Both the position numbers and the translations under genes were made by a program. Under the pieces are notes generated by a model. That model had not been told where the DNA came from and ran no database searches. It worked only from the letters and a program-made list of their open reading frames with translations. DNA of 64,000 nt from Leptasterias polaris (Eukaryota > Echinodermata > Asteroidea > Forcipulatida > Asteriidae): the NCBI GenBank assembly GCA_037783415.1, contig JAZGTN010000035.1, positions 1,984,001 through 2,048,000 on the forward strand, written 5' to 3'. Of this stretch, positions 38,067 through 49,380 are shown one piece after another. Position 1 is the first letter of the stretch, and each line of letters starts with the position of its first letter.

Positions 38067-38669
38067 ACCGCCGCCACTGAGAAGCTAGACTGGTCCCCAA
38101 AAGTCTGCAATCAATCTTACGTGAAAAAAGACAGGGGGACCAGACTCCAGGTAAAACGGAAAAACGAGTAGCCTCAACAACTGAGGGCGCTCTTAAAGTC
38201 GAAGTCGTCTGCGAAGAGAACTCACGAAAAAACAACACATGTTTTGTAACAACACTTTTATTAACCTTAACAGTTTTCACTTATCTCAGCTTAAGGCGAA
38301 TGAACTGTTTCCATGTATTAAGGTAAGTGTTTTTCTGGTTGTCAATTTACTGCTCTTGCTGTTGGACAGGCAAATATATTGTGAACGTAATGTAAATCGT
38401 CTTTTTTTCTTCATGTTCTTTTCTGTACCTAATTTCTAAATAAAATAGTGATTACTTCCCATTACTTCTTGTTAACCAGTTCAAGCAGTTGTAACTGAGT
38501 GTTGATGTTCATGATGTTGAAGTCCCTTTGAAGTGCAGACTTACTTTACATGTATTTAGGTGAAGATAAGACACACTGCAAGTGCAAGACACACCGGAGC
38601 AAAACCCTTTTCTTCACCATTATACTGTGTACAATCCCATCTGACTACTGTCCTGACTGGGATGGTTGG
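38067..38669. other. Flank of the composite element
   Basis: Starts with the right copy of ACCGCCGCCA. Contains 'agactggtcccc' and 'gggggaccagactcc', a loose inverted pair about 60 bp apart, probably a small decayed element. The open frames across it are short and unsupported. Confidence 0.4.
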
Positions 38670-39242
38670 TAGCCCAGGTTGGACTCCTCCGTTGCATACA
38701 ACGCGACGGAGTCCAGGGTATAAAGGTCCTCTGCCATTGCGAATTTTTTAAAATATATTTTTTACCTTTTTGAGGAAGCTGAAACTTGACTCACATATTC
38801 CTTGTGTCCTGAACTTTACGCCTGCTCTATTCAGAATTGTAAATTTTATCCTTGGATGACATTATTTCCGAAAATAAATCCGAGTTGTGCACTGGCGATG
38901 TGACAACCTCAACTGACATGGAGTCAAGTCCACAAAAGAGGGTGCTGTCTAACCCGTAACACTCTACGTTTTGTCTTCCGGGCGGCAACATGACGGAGTC
39001 ACATCGCCAGTGCACAACTCGGACTTATTTTCGGAAATAATGTCATTCATGGATGTATTTGTTTGTTTTTGAACTCATCAAAAGTGTAGTTAAGGGCACC
39101 AAGAATAAATGAATGGAGTTTCAGCTTCTCAAATTAGGTAAAAATAGGAAAAAATTCTACTCAAAATTTTGTTAGCATTGTACAGGATCTTTATACCCAG
39201 GACGTCAGTGCAGTGGCACTGACTGACGTCTTACCAGGGCTA
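38670..39242. mobile_element. Foldback element with hairpins inside both ends
   Basis: Arms match over long stretches, e.g. 'gacattatttccgaaaataa' near 38858 with its complement near 39024, and 'gaggaagctgaaact' with 'agtttcagcttctc'. Each end has the same design, agccc-hairpin-GGTATAAAG(A/G)TCCT, but the hairpins differ: GGACTCC.../GGAGTCC at 38681-38714 and GACGTCAGT/ACTGACGTC at 39201-39230. ACTGGGATGG occurs near both sides (38656-38665 and 39243-39252). No coding capacity. Confidence 0.8.
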
Positions 39243-39369
39243 ACTGGGATGGGGTCTTTTGCTAGTTTTAGTTATGTTTGCGCATTGCATAAATGATAGT
39301 TTATATAACAACACATGGGACCTACGGCTTTACAATTGCATCCGAAGGACGAAGCAATAGGTAATGGTT

Positions 39370-40070
39370 GAGTGTCTTGCTAGCCCCACTTTTGTGGCCA
39401 AGGTCTCTCTGAATCCTTGGCCACACATCGGGACCCATTTTTTCTTATTTAAGCTAAGCGATAACAAATTGAAAGTGCATTTCCTACAGACAGGCACGTC
39501 GGCGATTTAAACCAGCTAAGTAAATGTGTTCTCTTATTTCTTAGCTTGCCCTGGGCTGGGTGTTTTGGATGTTTAAATAAATAACCTTTTAGAAAGATAT
39601 TTAAAGTAATAATTTTTTCAATTACCTCCGAATTACTTCCCTCGATATTTATCAAGTGCGGCCATTTTGGATGGATCCCAATCATGCCAATCAAATCATG
39701 ACGTCATTGGCCGGCCGGGCTGTGGGCGGAGCAACCATTGAAATGTTCGCATCCTCGCTCTGTCCACAGCCCGATGATGTCGTGATTGATTGGCATGATT
39801 GGGATCCATCCAAAACGGCTGCGCTCGGTAAACATCAAGGGAAGTAATTCACAGGTAATTGAAAAATTATTACTTTAAAAATCTTTTTAAAAGGTTATTT
39901 ATTTAAACAACCAAAACACCCAGGGCGAGCTAAGAAATAAGTGAACACATTTAGCTGGTTTAAATCGCCGACCGGCCTGTCTGTAGGGAATGCACTTTCA
40001 ATTTTGTATCGCTTAGCTTAAGAAAAAATGGGTCCTGACGTGTGGCCAACAAAAGTGGGGCAAGTGTCTT
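39370..40070. mobile_element. Large foldback element, ~320-bp arms
   Basis: Left-arm landmarks 'ccccacttttgtggcca', 'ttaagctaagcgataacaaa', 'gatggatcccaatcatgcca' recur as reverse complements in the right arm, down to 'tggcatgattgggatccatc' and 'ttggccaacaaaagtggggc'-like sequence. The centre is near 39725. The left arm has a ~25-bp insertion with its own small repeat (ggccaagg...ccttggcca). Confidence 0.88.
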
Positions 40071-40164
40071 GCTTGAGAAAGGACACAAGCAATTGTCAAG
40101 ACCGTGGTTTTGCCCTAGTGTTCCTGGCATGGTTGGCCGGCTCAAGATTGCACTGAATCACCTT

Positions 40165-40248
40165 AAAATAAATAATCGCAATAATGTAATCTTATATCGC
40201 GCCAAAGTCTACCTTGAAAGATGCTTTCAAGGCACTTCACAAAGATAG
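40165..40248 (+). repeat. Dispersed 'cttatatcgcgcc' repeat fragment
   Basis: 'aataatgtaatcttatatcgcgccaaag...tcaaggcacttcacaaag' is the same type of sequence as 'ttcttatgtagcgcatttta...aaatgcgctttaca' at about 47755-47812. Such 'ttatatagcgc...' repeats are common in marine invertebrates. Confidence 0.5.
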
Positions 40249-40723
40249 GTCTATATGATTTGAAAAGCAAGGCCAAACACAACATGATATTAATCAAATA
40301 CCTTGCCCTTGTAAACCCTTAAAAGGTGCTACAATAGCTCTGCATACACAGATCTGCATACCTGTCATTTAAATAATGAGAGATTTGAGATGCCCGTAGA
40401 TAAAGCGCTAATTGACCTCTTGCTCGCATGTCACACGCGGTGACTGTGCCACACTCGCCATTTTGGGAGACAACAGGTAAAGCATTTAAATGCTGGTTTA
40501 CCTAAAATTTGCACCACACTTGATAACACACAGTGACGTTGACTCCCAGAATGACGTCAGGTGAATTGGGTCAACAGGGGATAGAGCCTATAAGAACTGA
40601 GTGTTATTCTTAATTAGGGCCTAGTATTCCTCCATACCAGAGTGTTCCAGATGACTGCTCCAATGCTCTGCTTTGATCGAATAAAGCTAAAGTATTTTTT
40701 GTTGTAAATGAATCGGAAACAAA

Positions 40724-40865
40724 CCAGGCCTCGAAATAACCCACAGCACCCACAGCAATTGCCGTGGTGCCCTGAGCATTCGCTGTGGTGCCCTTAACAA
40801 AGTTCCAATACAAATTTACCTTTTCCTCATAGAAGTGCCCCTTCAAGAGCGAAGTTCAAGGCCTG
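40724..40865 (+). mobile_element. Divergent relative of the 'caggcctggaatt' family
   Basis: Starts ccaggcctcgaaat, ends gttcaaggcctg, with 'ccgtggtgccctgag' and 'gtggtgcccttaacaaagttccaa' inside. Same architecture as the copies at 708 and 4453. Confidence 0.6.
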
Positions 40866-40879
40866 ACAAACCGGACGAC

Positions 40880-41250
40880 GGACAGAGTACTGTTTGAAAT
40901 GTTGAGTCTACCGGTTCCTTTCAGAACTACATTTACTCAAAAGAGAAATTAACCTTCATGGTGTTACTGCAAATTTCTTCTTGGAGACCAATTATGTACT
41001 CACTCCGCGGCAGTGTAGTTATTAACGAGAAGTCCCCTCGATCCACATAGCGAAAGTAGTAGTCCCGTCCGATTTCCTACCTTCCGCCCAGGTAGGACAG
41101 TTCTTTTCAGAACTAAGAAGTCTCCCGAATTCCGAATAATCTACTCCTCGGCAGTAGAATAAATAGCAAGACAAGTTCTTAGAGAACAAAATCTACCTAG
41201 CAAGTAGATGTTGTTACCGCAAACCAAATATACAAATTTCTTCTTCTTAT
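40880..41250. repeat. Diverged tandem duplication, probably an element
   Basis: Ordered motifs occur twice: 'tttcagaacta' (about 40920 and 41105), 'cggcagt(gt)ag(tt/aa)' (about 41010 and 41150), and 'gttac(t/c)gcaaa...tttcttctt' (about 40965 and 41215). This suggests two diverged copies of a ~200-bp unit directly in front of ZNG1. Confidence 0.45.
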
Positions 41251-41363
41251 TTCTTTTAAAGAAATAAACCACTAAATGCAAGCAATCCCATCATATTTTC
41301 CAGGTGGTGATCATCAAATTACAAACCACAAACACTGAAGCTAAGAAACACACCCTCAGCAAC

Positions 41364-44300
41364 ATGGCGGAGAGTTCAGATGAAGAGTGCCCTGAGCTCA
41401 TACCAGCAGTGATTAGCAAGATTCCAGTCACAATCATCACAGGATATCTTGGTGCCGGGAAGACGACCCTTCTCAACTATATTTTAACAGAGCAGCATGA
41501 CAAGAAAATTGCAGTCATTTTAAATGAGTTTGGAGAAGGTAAACCATGGTGTTGGTGGAAGTACATATCGTCGTGTCAGTGTAAAAGCGTTGTGTCTCGA
41601 CTTTGCAAAAATGTCACGTCTCCCACGAAAATGATGCATGCAAAATAGTTGTATCTCGGCGCGTACTTGTTTTATGCGTACATCTAGACCATTTTGAGCA
41701 AAATACAATGTTTTGACAATTTCAAACTTGCACATTACTTAACTGCTATTTTAGGAGACGCACAATTTTTATAAACCTTTCTAAAACCTTTCCAAGAATT
41801 ATCGCATTGAGAGACATTTCACTTCAAAGTAATGTGGTTACAGAAAAAGATGTCAGTTTTTATGCCCAAAAATTTGAATCTGAGAAACGTTACTGTGAGA
41901 AACGTTACTGTCAGAAACATTTCTCAGATTGTGTATTGCTATTAGGGATTATTCTTCCTTCGTGGACATAAAAAACCCGACCACCTTTTGAAAAGTTTTC
42001 ACAAGTTAGTTTGATTGTATATCTACATTTATATAGGATTAATACAATCAAACGATTCTAAAAACCAAAGGTATAATTTGCCTTTAAAGTGAAACATAAC
42101 ATCTTTGGAAGCTGTTTGCATCTTATCTTTCATTAGGAGTAATGCTTTTTTTGATAACCCTCCTGTACACTGGTACCACAGACTGCCACAAAGTACCACA
42201 CCTTCACAGCTAGTATTCGTTTCTTTGGTTTGTACGACTGGTATTATCAGGAAATCCAATGGCTTTTATACTATGGACTGAGTCTCCACAGTCTCCTGTT
42301 GAATTTTGTGGCAAGGGCCATTTGGGCAGGAAAGTATACCGATAGTAATAGGAGATGTACATTTGAGACTGTGTGTTAATTATCATATGATGTATTTTTC
42401 ATCAGGCAGTTCTGTGGAGAAGTCAATGTCTGTTGGCCAATCAGGTGAACTCTATGAAGAATGGTTAGAGCTACGCAACGGCTGTCTCTGCTGCTCAGTC
42501 AAGTGAGTATTGAGCCATTGTCAGTTTTCGTCTGCTTTCCTGCCTCCCACATTGGTGAAACCACAATTAAAATTCAATTTTTTAGGGGAGGCGCCAGTCT
42601 CATATCAAGCGTGGTTTTGGATCCCATTTACAAAATGCATGCATTTTTTTATGGATCTTGGCGGTGCCATATCCCATGTTGAAATTCAAATGTTATATCT
42701 GCATTTATGTGCATACAATCTTAGCTGTGTGTATTCTTCATCGATTATTCAGGCTGAAAATTTGTTTGTAACGTAAAAATCCAAAACAAAGTTGAGAGTC
42801 TGTTCTTTTTTTTCAGGGATAATGGAGTTAAAGCAATCGAGAACTTGATGATGAAAAGAGGGAAGTTTGATTATATTCTTCTGGAGACAACAGGATTGGC
42901 AGACCCAGGTACAGTGTACTCATTTGAATTAACCTCCAGGGCCCAATTTCATAGAGCTGCTTAACCCTTTCAGCCCCAAGTTCTTTTGACATAAACAACT
43001 GCTGGAGCCCACGTTCTTTGACCACTCAAGCGTGAAGCACACTTCCTCACACAAAGTTTGATTTTACAAACTCTATAATTACCTTGAAGATTTTATTTAA
43101 GAGCATAATGAGTAATACAAATTGTCTTACTTATTGAATTTCCTTTCATATAATTCAAAAATCATTGAAATCAACCAACAAATGTCCAAGTTCTTGGTCT
43201 TTGTTTCCTCAGTGTGTTCTGAAAACCCAAACACTTTTTTGCACACAACCTTATGGCGCTCCGTAGGTGTTTGGCATTTCGGATCTTTCTACTGTAATTT
43301 GAAGCGATTGCAAAATAACAACCCTATTTTATTTCACTGTCACTGGAAAGATCCGATCTTTCTCTTTCCAATGATGGTAAGCTTGGGTATGGAGGGTGAA
43401 CATGGACAAAACTACAAATTTTTAACAAATGGCCTTTGTGCCCAGGCTTGAGTGCTTTGTTGTGTGTTATCTTGGGCGACTATAGTCGCCCTTGGGGCTG
43501 AAGCAGGGTATAGTGCACAGTCGACTATAGTCGCCCTTGGGGCTGAAAGGGTTAAGCAGAAAACATTGCTTAACATTTTTTTGCTTAGCAGAAATGAGCA
43601 GGATACCAGTCACAAATTGTACATGTGACATGGTAGTTTGGCTGGTAACCTTTTTCTGGTAAGCATAATTTTGTTGTGCTTAGCTACTTTTTGTGCTTAA
43701 GCAGCTCTATGAAATTGTGCCCTGGCCTGGAATTACACAGAGGCTCTGTTGCCTCTGGTCTTGGCCTTAGTGCCACTTCAAAAGTTTCCCATAGACTTAA
43801 AGATTTTCTAATTGGAGTGCCCTTTGCAAAATGGAAATGAAATCCTAGGCCCGAACCACCTAAACTTTGTTATCGGTTATCCAATCTTCCTTGGTGTTCC
43901 TGCATGGGACTGGGCTAAATAATAAACAGATGCAATTGTCAACCCAAAATTTGACCGAAATTGACAACAAGAAAACCCAAAACACAAAAGGATTTAGCTG
44001 TTGCAACTAATGAAACTTACCACCCAAGTGTGTGGACCCTAGTTATAACTTGTCCAATGCAAGAACTGGATGGTCTTGAAGTCCTGCATTGCTAATGAAT
44101 GAGAATGCTTGAATCCGAATCATCCAAGAAAAATAGTAGTACTCACTTGAATTATTTCAGTTCTATCAGGACCGTATTCAGCGGTACCTACAACCACACA
44201 ATTCATAATCAAGTGAACAAGGTTCCAAATAACTGAAATATTTGGGGTAAGTACTATTATTTTTCAAAATGAACGAGAATGGTTTATGTATCTTGCTCTT

Positions 44301-47300
44301 TATATTACATTTCTATTAGGTCCAATTGCCTCAATATTTTGGTTGGATGATGAGCTTGGCAGTGATATTTACCTAGATGGTAAGTACATAAGAGTTTGTG
44401 AATGGCATACTTCTATTATTCAGATCTATTGTTCAATTCTTGTCGGACTTTTTGTGTGTGTGTAGTAAGGATCTGTGCACAGGTGGAAACTGAGTAGTAC
44501 ACTGTTTTTCAAGGATCTTTTAATTACAGATAATAGGTGTTTTTGTTTGTTGACGTGTTTTTTAAAGCTTATTTAACCACTTCATGTCGGTATTTAAACA
44601 AACAAATTCTGTGCCAACCCGTGGTATTATTTTTCAGAACTTTTATTTCCCTTTGAAAATACCTTTGCCACAATAAAATCCCGACTTGACAGAGGAAAGA
44701 CAACAAAGGTTTTCATAATTAGTTCCGGGATTTGATGTTGTCCTTTGACAAAGTTGAGTAGGTTCTCTGCACTCACCGTGATTCTCAGAACCTCGGGGAG
44801 AGCCATGGTCGAAAATCTGCCACGGTGGAATCTCGAAACACTCGGACTTACCTCCCATTGAGCCGAATATGGCAGCCTGTCCATAGTTGTATTCCACATT
44901 TGTACAACAATGGGACAAAGGGATGGGATCAGTGTTTACACAATAGTCCCCGGAAAGGGATTTTACAAGGCGTTTTCGCTGTATGTAAGGGTAGGTGCCT
45001 GCTTCATCGCCTGTCTGATGGATATAAATTCGGATGGATATAAATGTCAGCCGTCCGGCTGTCAGCAAAAAAATGAGGAAAATCGGAAGTTGTTCCGGGT
45101 GTTAAAAATGCCCACCATAAGTTTGTCTACAAAACATTTGCGTATAAAGACATCATTCGATATGAGGTGGTTAAATTGACAGGCCATGCAGCTACAACTC
45201 AAATTATTCCAATAATTATATAGGCTTATATATTTTGTTTAATTGATCAGGAATTGTAGTGGTAGTAGATTCAAAGTACGGCCCTCAACATTTACAAGAA
45301 GTCAAACCAGCTGGCGTCATCAATGAGGCTGTGAGGTAAGGCAAAGTATTAGGTTAGGAGTCTGGGTGCAAGACCTGCTCTTTCTGTATTTGGCTTGGAA
45401 TTATTAACTTTATCGTTCTTTTACCAGTTTTGTCTAAAACCCCATGTGCAATAAGCAATAATGTATGATGATTGTCTTTGTACCAAAAACGGTCAGACTA
45501 GTTTGCCCTCCGAGACACTTTTTTAGTTACAGTAGTTTAAATTGGAAGAACAAAAGATGGACTGTACTGTTAAATAAAGTTTTGAAAAATTTGCTAAATG
45601 CAGAAATGGTTTGCTTATGTAAAAGCAATACAACCATCCAAGTATTTTCATTGTTAATTTGTGTCTTCCTGTAACTATTAATGATATAACTAATGCAAAT
45701 TTTTGTTTTGAATCCAGACAAGTAGCCCTGGCAGATCTTATTCTCCTCAACAAAACAGACCTTGTTAGCAAAGAAGAGCTGAGTGACGTCAATCAACAGA
45801 TCAGGTCAGTTTCAATCCGACAAATTGCAGAACAAAATGCTCATGATGTGTGTCTTGTAAACTACAAGTACGTAGTGATTGTGCTCTTTCATAAGGAAAA
45901 TATTATGCCCACCCTCATCACTTGCGTATTGTCTTGTCATTTCTCAGGTCAATCAACAGCATTGCAAAGTTGGTTGAGACGCATAAAGCGATGTGAGTAT
46001 GATTGTTTTAAATTTCATTTCAGCAAGTAAGGACTTGGCTGTTTCTGTATAATTGGCGAATTCAAAAGGTTGGATATGTCCATGCCTAATTGCATTCGAA
46101 CCTCCTGGCTGTTGTGCTTGATGGATGTTCTGTCCATTGACTTGAGGTGCTGAATGGTAAACTCTCTGTGGAGCAAATCTAAGTGGTGTTTGAAGCTATG
46201 CATGCTGTGGAAAGCTTCAAAGAGACAAACACCACTGCTTTCTGCCACTAAGCGTGTGGTTGATCGACCAAAGTGGTATGTGACGGTGTTGTCATCGGTT
46301 GTTGGCTGGATGATAATGTATTCAGTTTTATCAGGGTGGATGGCTAGCTCATACCCGTTAAATATATATCGTCCAGAGTAGTGAGCATCTCTTCAGAATC
46401 AGCTCTGCACAGCGCCATCAGTACCAGATCATCTGCAGCAAAAATATCTTTAGGGTGAATTATCACTGACATCTGGAGCTGTTAGGTGCGCTGTGCGATT
46501 GTCTTTCTGCCCACCTTAATTTCATCGAAAAAGTATTTCTTTGTAAAATTACTTGTATACTCTCTTTAGTTTGTTTTCTTGTTTGTCTTTACAGGACAGA
46601 TCTGGACCTTATATTAGATCTACATGCATATGATAACAATGGAGAAAGGAGGTATGAATGACATTATAATGCTGTGTGTTGGGCCTCCCTGCCCCCCCCC
46701 CCCTCCCCGCCTACAACCCTAATAATAAGATGCTCAAAAAGACAATATTTACTCTAAACGGGTTCAACTTGAAGTAAAGGGTACAAGGAGAACCATTTTT
46801 GTATATGGCAGGGTTAGCTCCGTTTACTAACATTAGCTTTGAATCTCCATTTCTCAAAGATAACCACCACAGAAATACACACTTAATAACACCAGGGCCC
46901 AATTTCATAGAGCTGCTTAAGCACAAAAAGTTACTAAGCACAAAACAATATTGCTTTACCAGAACAATATAACCAACAACAGTGCATATCATTATTGACT
47001 GGTTTCCTGCTTAGTTTTGCATTGTAGAAAATTGTTTCTTGAGCACCTCTATGAACTTGGGCCCTGGGGTCGATTTCACAAAACTCTTCCTAACTTAGGA
47101 CTAGTCCTAGGCAATGCTAAGAGATAGGACTAGTCTTAAGTTACTGGTCCTAACTTAAGACTAGTCCTATCTCTTAGCATTGCCTAGGACTAGTCCTAAG
47201 TTAGGAAGAGTTTTGTGAAATCAACCCCAGGTCTAATATTTTACCAAAGGAAGCTTTAAAAACAAAATCTCATATTTTCACAACAGTGGTTTAGAAATTC

Positions 47301-48400
47301 TCCAAGATAGAGGTCTTAATATAGACTTGGTGTCGGAAGGGCAGAGCCATCATTTAGATCGTACCGTTACCACAACATCATTCCGTTTAGAAGGCAGCAT
47401 GGATGCCAAAGAGCTGGACACCTTTATGCAGGTAAGTTTCTCAATTTTCAGACTATGTTACTCATGACACTTCATGTCTTTCAAAAGATTTTGAAATCTT
47501 TGAACACAGAGATGAGAATTTTCAGACTTTTTTCAGATTTCAATTTTTATTTTTGGGGTCTGCCTGGTGCAAAGAGTAGGTGGTGTTAACTTTCAGAAGT
47601 TATCTTTATGTTATAAGGAAGTCATTCGCATTGACCCGTTTTTTCAGTGCTGAGGATACTGTTCTCAAAAGATGCTTGAAATCTATAACTCATTGGGTTA
47701 CCAGAAGGTGGAAATGCATTGATTTCAACATACCTCCTTAAATAATAAATAATATTAATAACTAGTTCTTATGTAGCGCATTTTACAATAACGTCTAAAT
47801 GCGCTTTACATTTGGATACTGGTGTCGTACCTCTCTTTAGAGCAATGGCTCTCACCCCTTTAAACAACATAGTATCTTGTCTGCCAAGAAATGCACAGGA
47901 ATGTTTATGGGTCACTATTTTTTTCAAAAGATGTTATGGCAAATTAGATAGCTCAAATGTTCTATGAACCTAAAAAGATTCACAAATTCTTGTTCTTGCT
48001 GGCTGTTTTGTTTTGAAACCACAGAAAACAGTGCCAGCATTGGTACATGTGGGGTCCTGAACAGCTCACTTGAAGAAGTAGCAATGGTTTGAGCATCTTT
48101 TTGCAGCCTGTTTAACAATTTGAACACCTAACTTTTCAGCCTGTAAAATGAATTTTTTTGTGAGCAATATGGACCCTTTAAAAAAAGAGAATGTGCAAAA
48201 TATTTGAAATTCATTTATAAATCCTGACTAGCACCCTGCTGAGGAACGAACACACTTTTCAAATTTCACTACAAGAAAGATGTTCCAGAGAACATGGACC
48301 AACTGTCTTTTCTTTCCTATACATTTTTTTCAAGGATCTACTTTGGGAGAAGAACATTCTGAACTCCGAGAGTCAGCCCATGGAAATACTTAGGATGAAG
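41364..48400 (+). CDS. ZNG1: ZNG1/CBWD zinc-transfer GTPase, ten exons (C-terminus not found)
   Basis: COG0523 metallochaperone that uses GTP to deliver zinc to methionine aminopeptidase METAP1. Exons: 41364-41538, 42406-42502, 42817-42908, 44320-44379, 45251-45335, 45718-45804, 45948-45992, 46595-46651, 47287-47431, 48335-48400. All have AG/GT borders and consistent phases, giving 303 codons. Seen: CPELIP at 9-14 (METAP1-contact motif of the family), Walker [10 protein letters not shown] at 27-35, [15 protein letters not shown] at 80-94 with the CxCC zinc site, ETTGLADP at 114-121, VDSKYG near 147-152, NKTD at 181-184 and LLWEKN in the last exon. The start at 41364 (cagcaacATGG) is chosen over an upstream in-frame ATG at 41304 because family conservation begins at CPEL and an AG acceptor lies at 41302, which suggests a 5' UTR exon. 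Human ZNG1 proteins are about 395 residues, so roughly 80-90 C-terminal residues are absent. Confidence 0.95.
42937..43724. mobile_element. 'gggcccaatttcatagagctg' MITE interrupted by another element
   Basis: Left end 'cagggcccaatttcatagag', right end 'ctctatgaaattgtgccctg'. An uninterrupted close copy is at 49381-49580 and a divergent one at 46893-47066. It is split at its TTAA by the element at 42965-43551. In ZNG1 intron 3. Confidence 0.88.
42965..43551. mobile_element. piggyBac-like non-autonomous element (TTAA target)
   Basis: Perfect 16-bp terminal inverted repeats CCCTTTCAGCCCCAAG at 42965-42980 and its complement at 43536-43551, flanked by TTAA on both sides (42961-42964, 43552-43555). 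The CCC start plus a TTAA duplication is the piggyBac signature. The right end has an extra direct copy of 'gactatagtcgcccttgggg' about 48 bp inside the terminus. No transposase ORF in 587 bp. Confidence 0.88.
43724..43853 (+). mobile_element. MITE-like repeat, 'caggcctggaatt' family, copy 3
   Basis: ggcctggaattacacagagg ... ttggccttagtgccacttca ... aaatcctaggcccg. It abuts the right end of the interrupted MITE. In ZNG1 intron 3. Confidence 0.7.
44630..45120 (-). other. Possible antisense first exon/promoter in ZNG1 intron 4
   Basis: A CpG-richer island in AT-rich intron DNA. On the minus strand, ATG at 44806 reads [10 protein letters not shown], then a consensus donor (exon end 44777, GTGAGT). 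About 55 bp upstream another ATG is followed at once by a donor (ATGGGAG|GTAAGT). The frame also stays open to about 44627 and a longer overlapping frame spans 44643-45068. No family recognised, and no downstream exons identified on the minus strand. It could be a real antisense transcript start, a decayed insertion, or chance. Confidence 0.25.
46893..47066. mobile_element. 'gggcccaatttcatagagctg' MITE, divergent copy
   Basis: Starts cagggcccaatttcatagag and ends with 'cctctatgaacttgggccctg'. It abuts the palindrome at 47063. In ZNG1 intron 8. Confidence 0.8.
47063..47231. mobile_element. Near-perfect ~80-bp-arm palindromic element
   Basis: cctggggtcgatttcacaaa ... aggactagtcctaggcaatg ... 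then the complement back to tttgtgaaatcaaccccagg, with only a short centre ('agttactggtcc'). In ZNG1 intron 8; transcripts through it would form a long hairpin. Confidence 0.92.
47740..47820 (+). repeat. Dispersed 'cttatgtagcgc' repeat fragment
   Basis: Relative of the fragment at 40165-40248, preceded by an AAT-rich stretch. In ZNG1 intron 9. Confidence 0.45.
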
Positions 48401-49380
48401 GTAAACAGTTCAATTCAGTCAATTTAAAAACTTTCTTTGGATGTAGTTTTGGCTAGATCTGTCCGTCTTGAAATGCATGAAAGTGCTACTGAAACCAATA
48501 GTCGTAAGCCATAGTCACTCAATTCAAATAGCGGCTGAAGCTTGGGCTACATCTCTGTGTCTATCAATGCATGTGCTTCCAACGTGGCTGATGAAACCGA
48601 CAGCCATAGCCATCTAGTTTACTTTATAAGTGAAACCTGAACACCGCCCTCTTGCTGTATTAAAAAACTAGTTTTCATCCTGCTGCAGCCTGTAAATCAT
48701 GAGTAGCTCCCTCTATTTGCCAAGATCTGATTTGTGTAAGGCTCTGTTGTGTTTATTTTACCTGTACAGTCGGCTCTTGCAAACCTTTGTCCTTTTTTTT
48801 TTTGGAACTTGTCTTGAGATTTGATGTCTTTGTGGATGTGGTCGATATTTTGGTGCGTTGTGTTATTTGATTCAGTCTTGGATAATGTTTTGGGCTCTGA
48901 GTGTAATTTAGCTTACTTCATGGAGGATAAGGATGATACACATTGGTGCTATCCCATCCAGTGGATTCTATCTGTTGTCTTCTTGATTGTATTTGTGATA
49001 ATAAAAATCCAAACATGGTAGCTGTGCTGGACTATTTCCACTTATGTTATTTTAACGGGGAAGTGGTGGGGAAATAGTACAGCCGAAAAGAATTCACCTT
49101 TTTTACCGTGTTTGTTGATAGTAAATGAGATAAAGGATATTTTTTTTGAACCCTTGGGTTGCAACAAATAGAGGGTCTAGGTCTAGTTATGCATGCCAGA
49201 CCACCCCCGAATCCAGCACTGCACAACATTGCCATACCCGTACCTGTAGTACACAAGTATGCCTTAGTAAGTTGTTGTAATTTAGTAGCCACCGTGTTTG
49301 TATCCATATGCTGAACCTGTAAACCATGAGTTGTAAACCTGCCCAATCCCATAATTGCCTAGCCCACGTCTCTCATTACA
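48401..49380. other. ZNG1 downstream region, no exon recognised
   Basis: Begins with the donor of ZNG1 exon 10. I searched by eye for the family's next conserved block (GLVS..., VQGVHELYD, GRNLD) and did not find it here or later. A hydrophobic 66-codon ORF (48821-49021) is present but unsupported. Confidence 0.5.

Noticed and set aside
41304..41363. Upstream in-frame ATG of ZNG1
   Set aside because: Sits just after an AG acceptor and adds 20 residues without family similarity; ATG 41364 has the better context. Not excluded.
48821..49021. Hydrophobic 66-codon ORF after ZNG1 exon 10
   Set aside because: Does not match the ZNG1 C-terminus; hydrophobicity comes from T-rich DNA.
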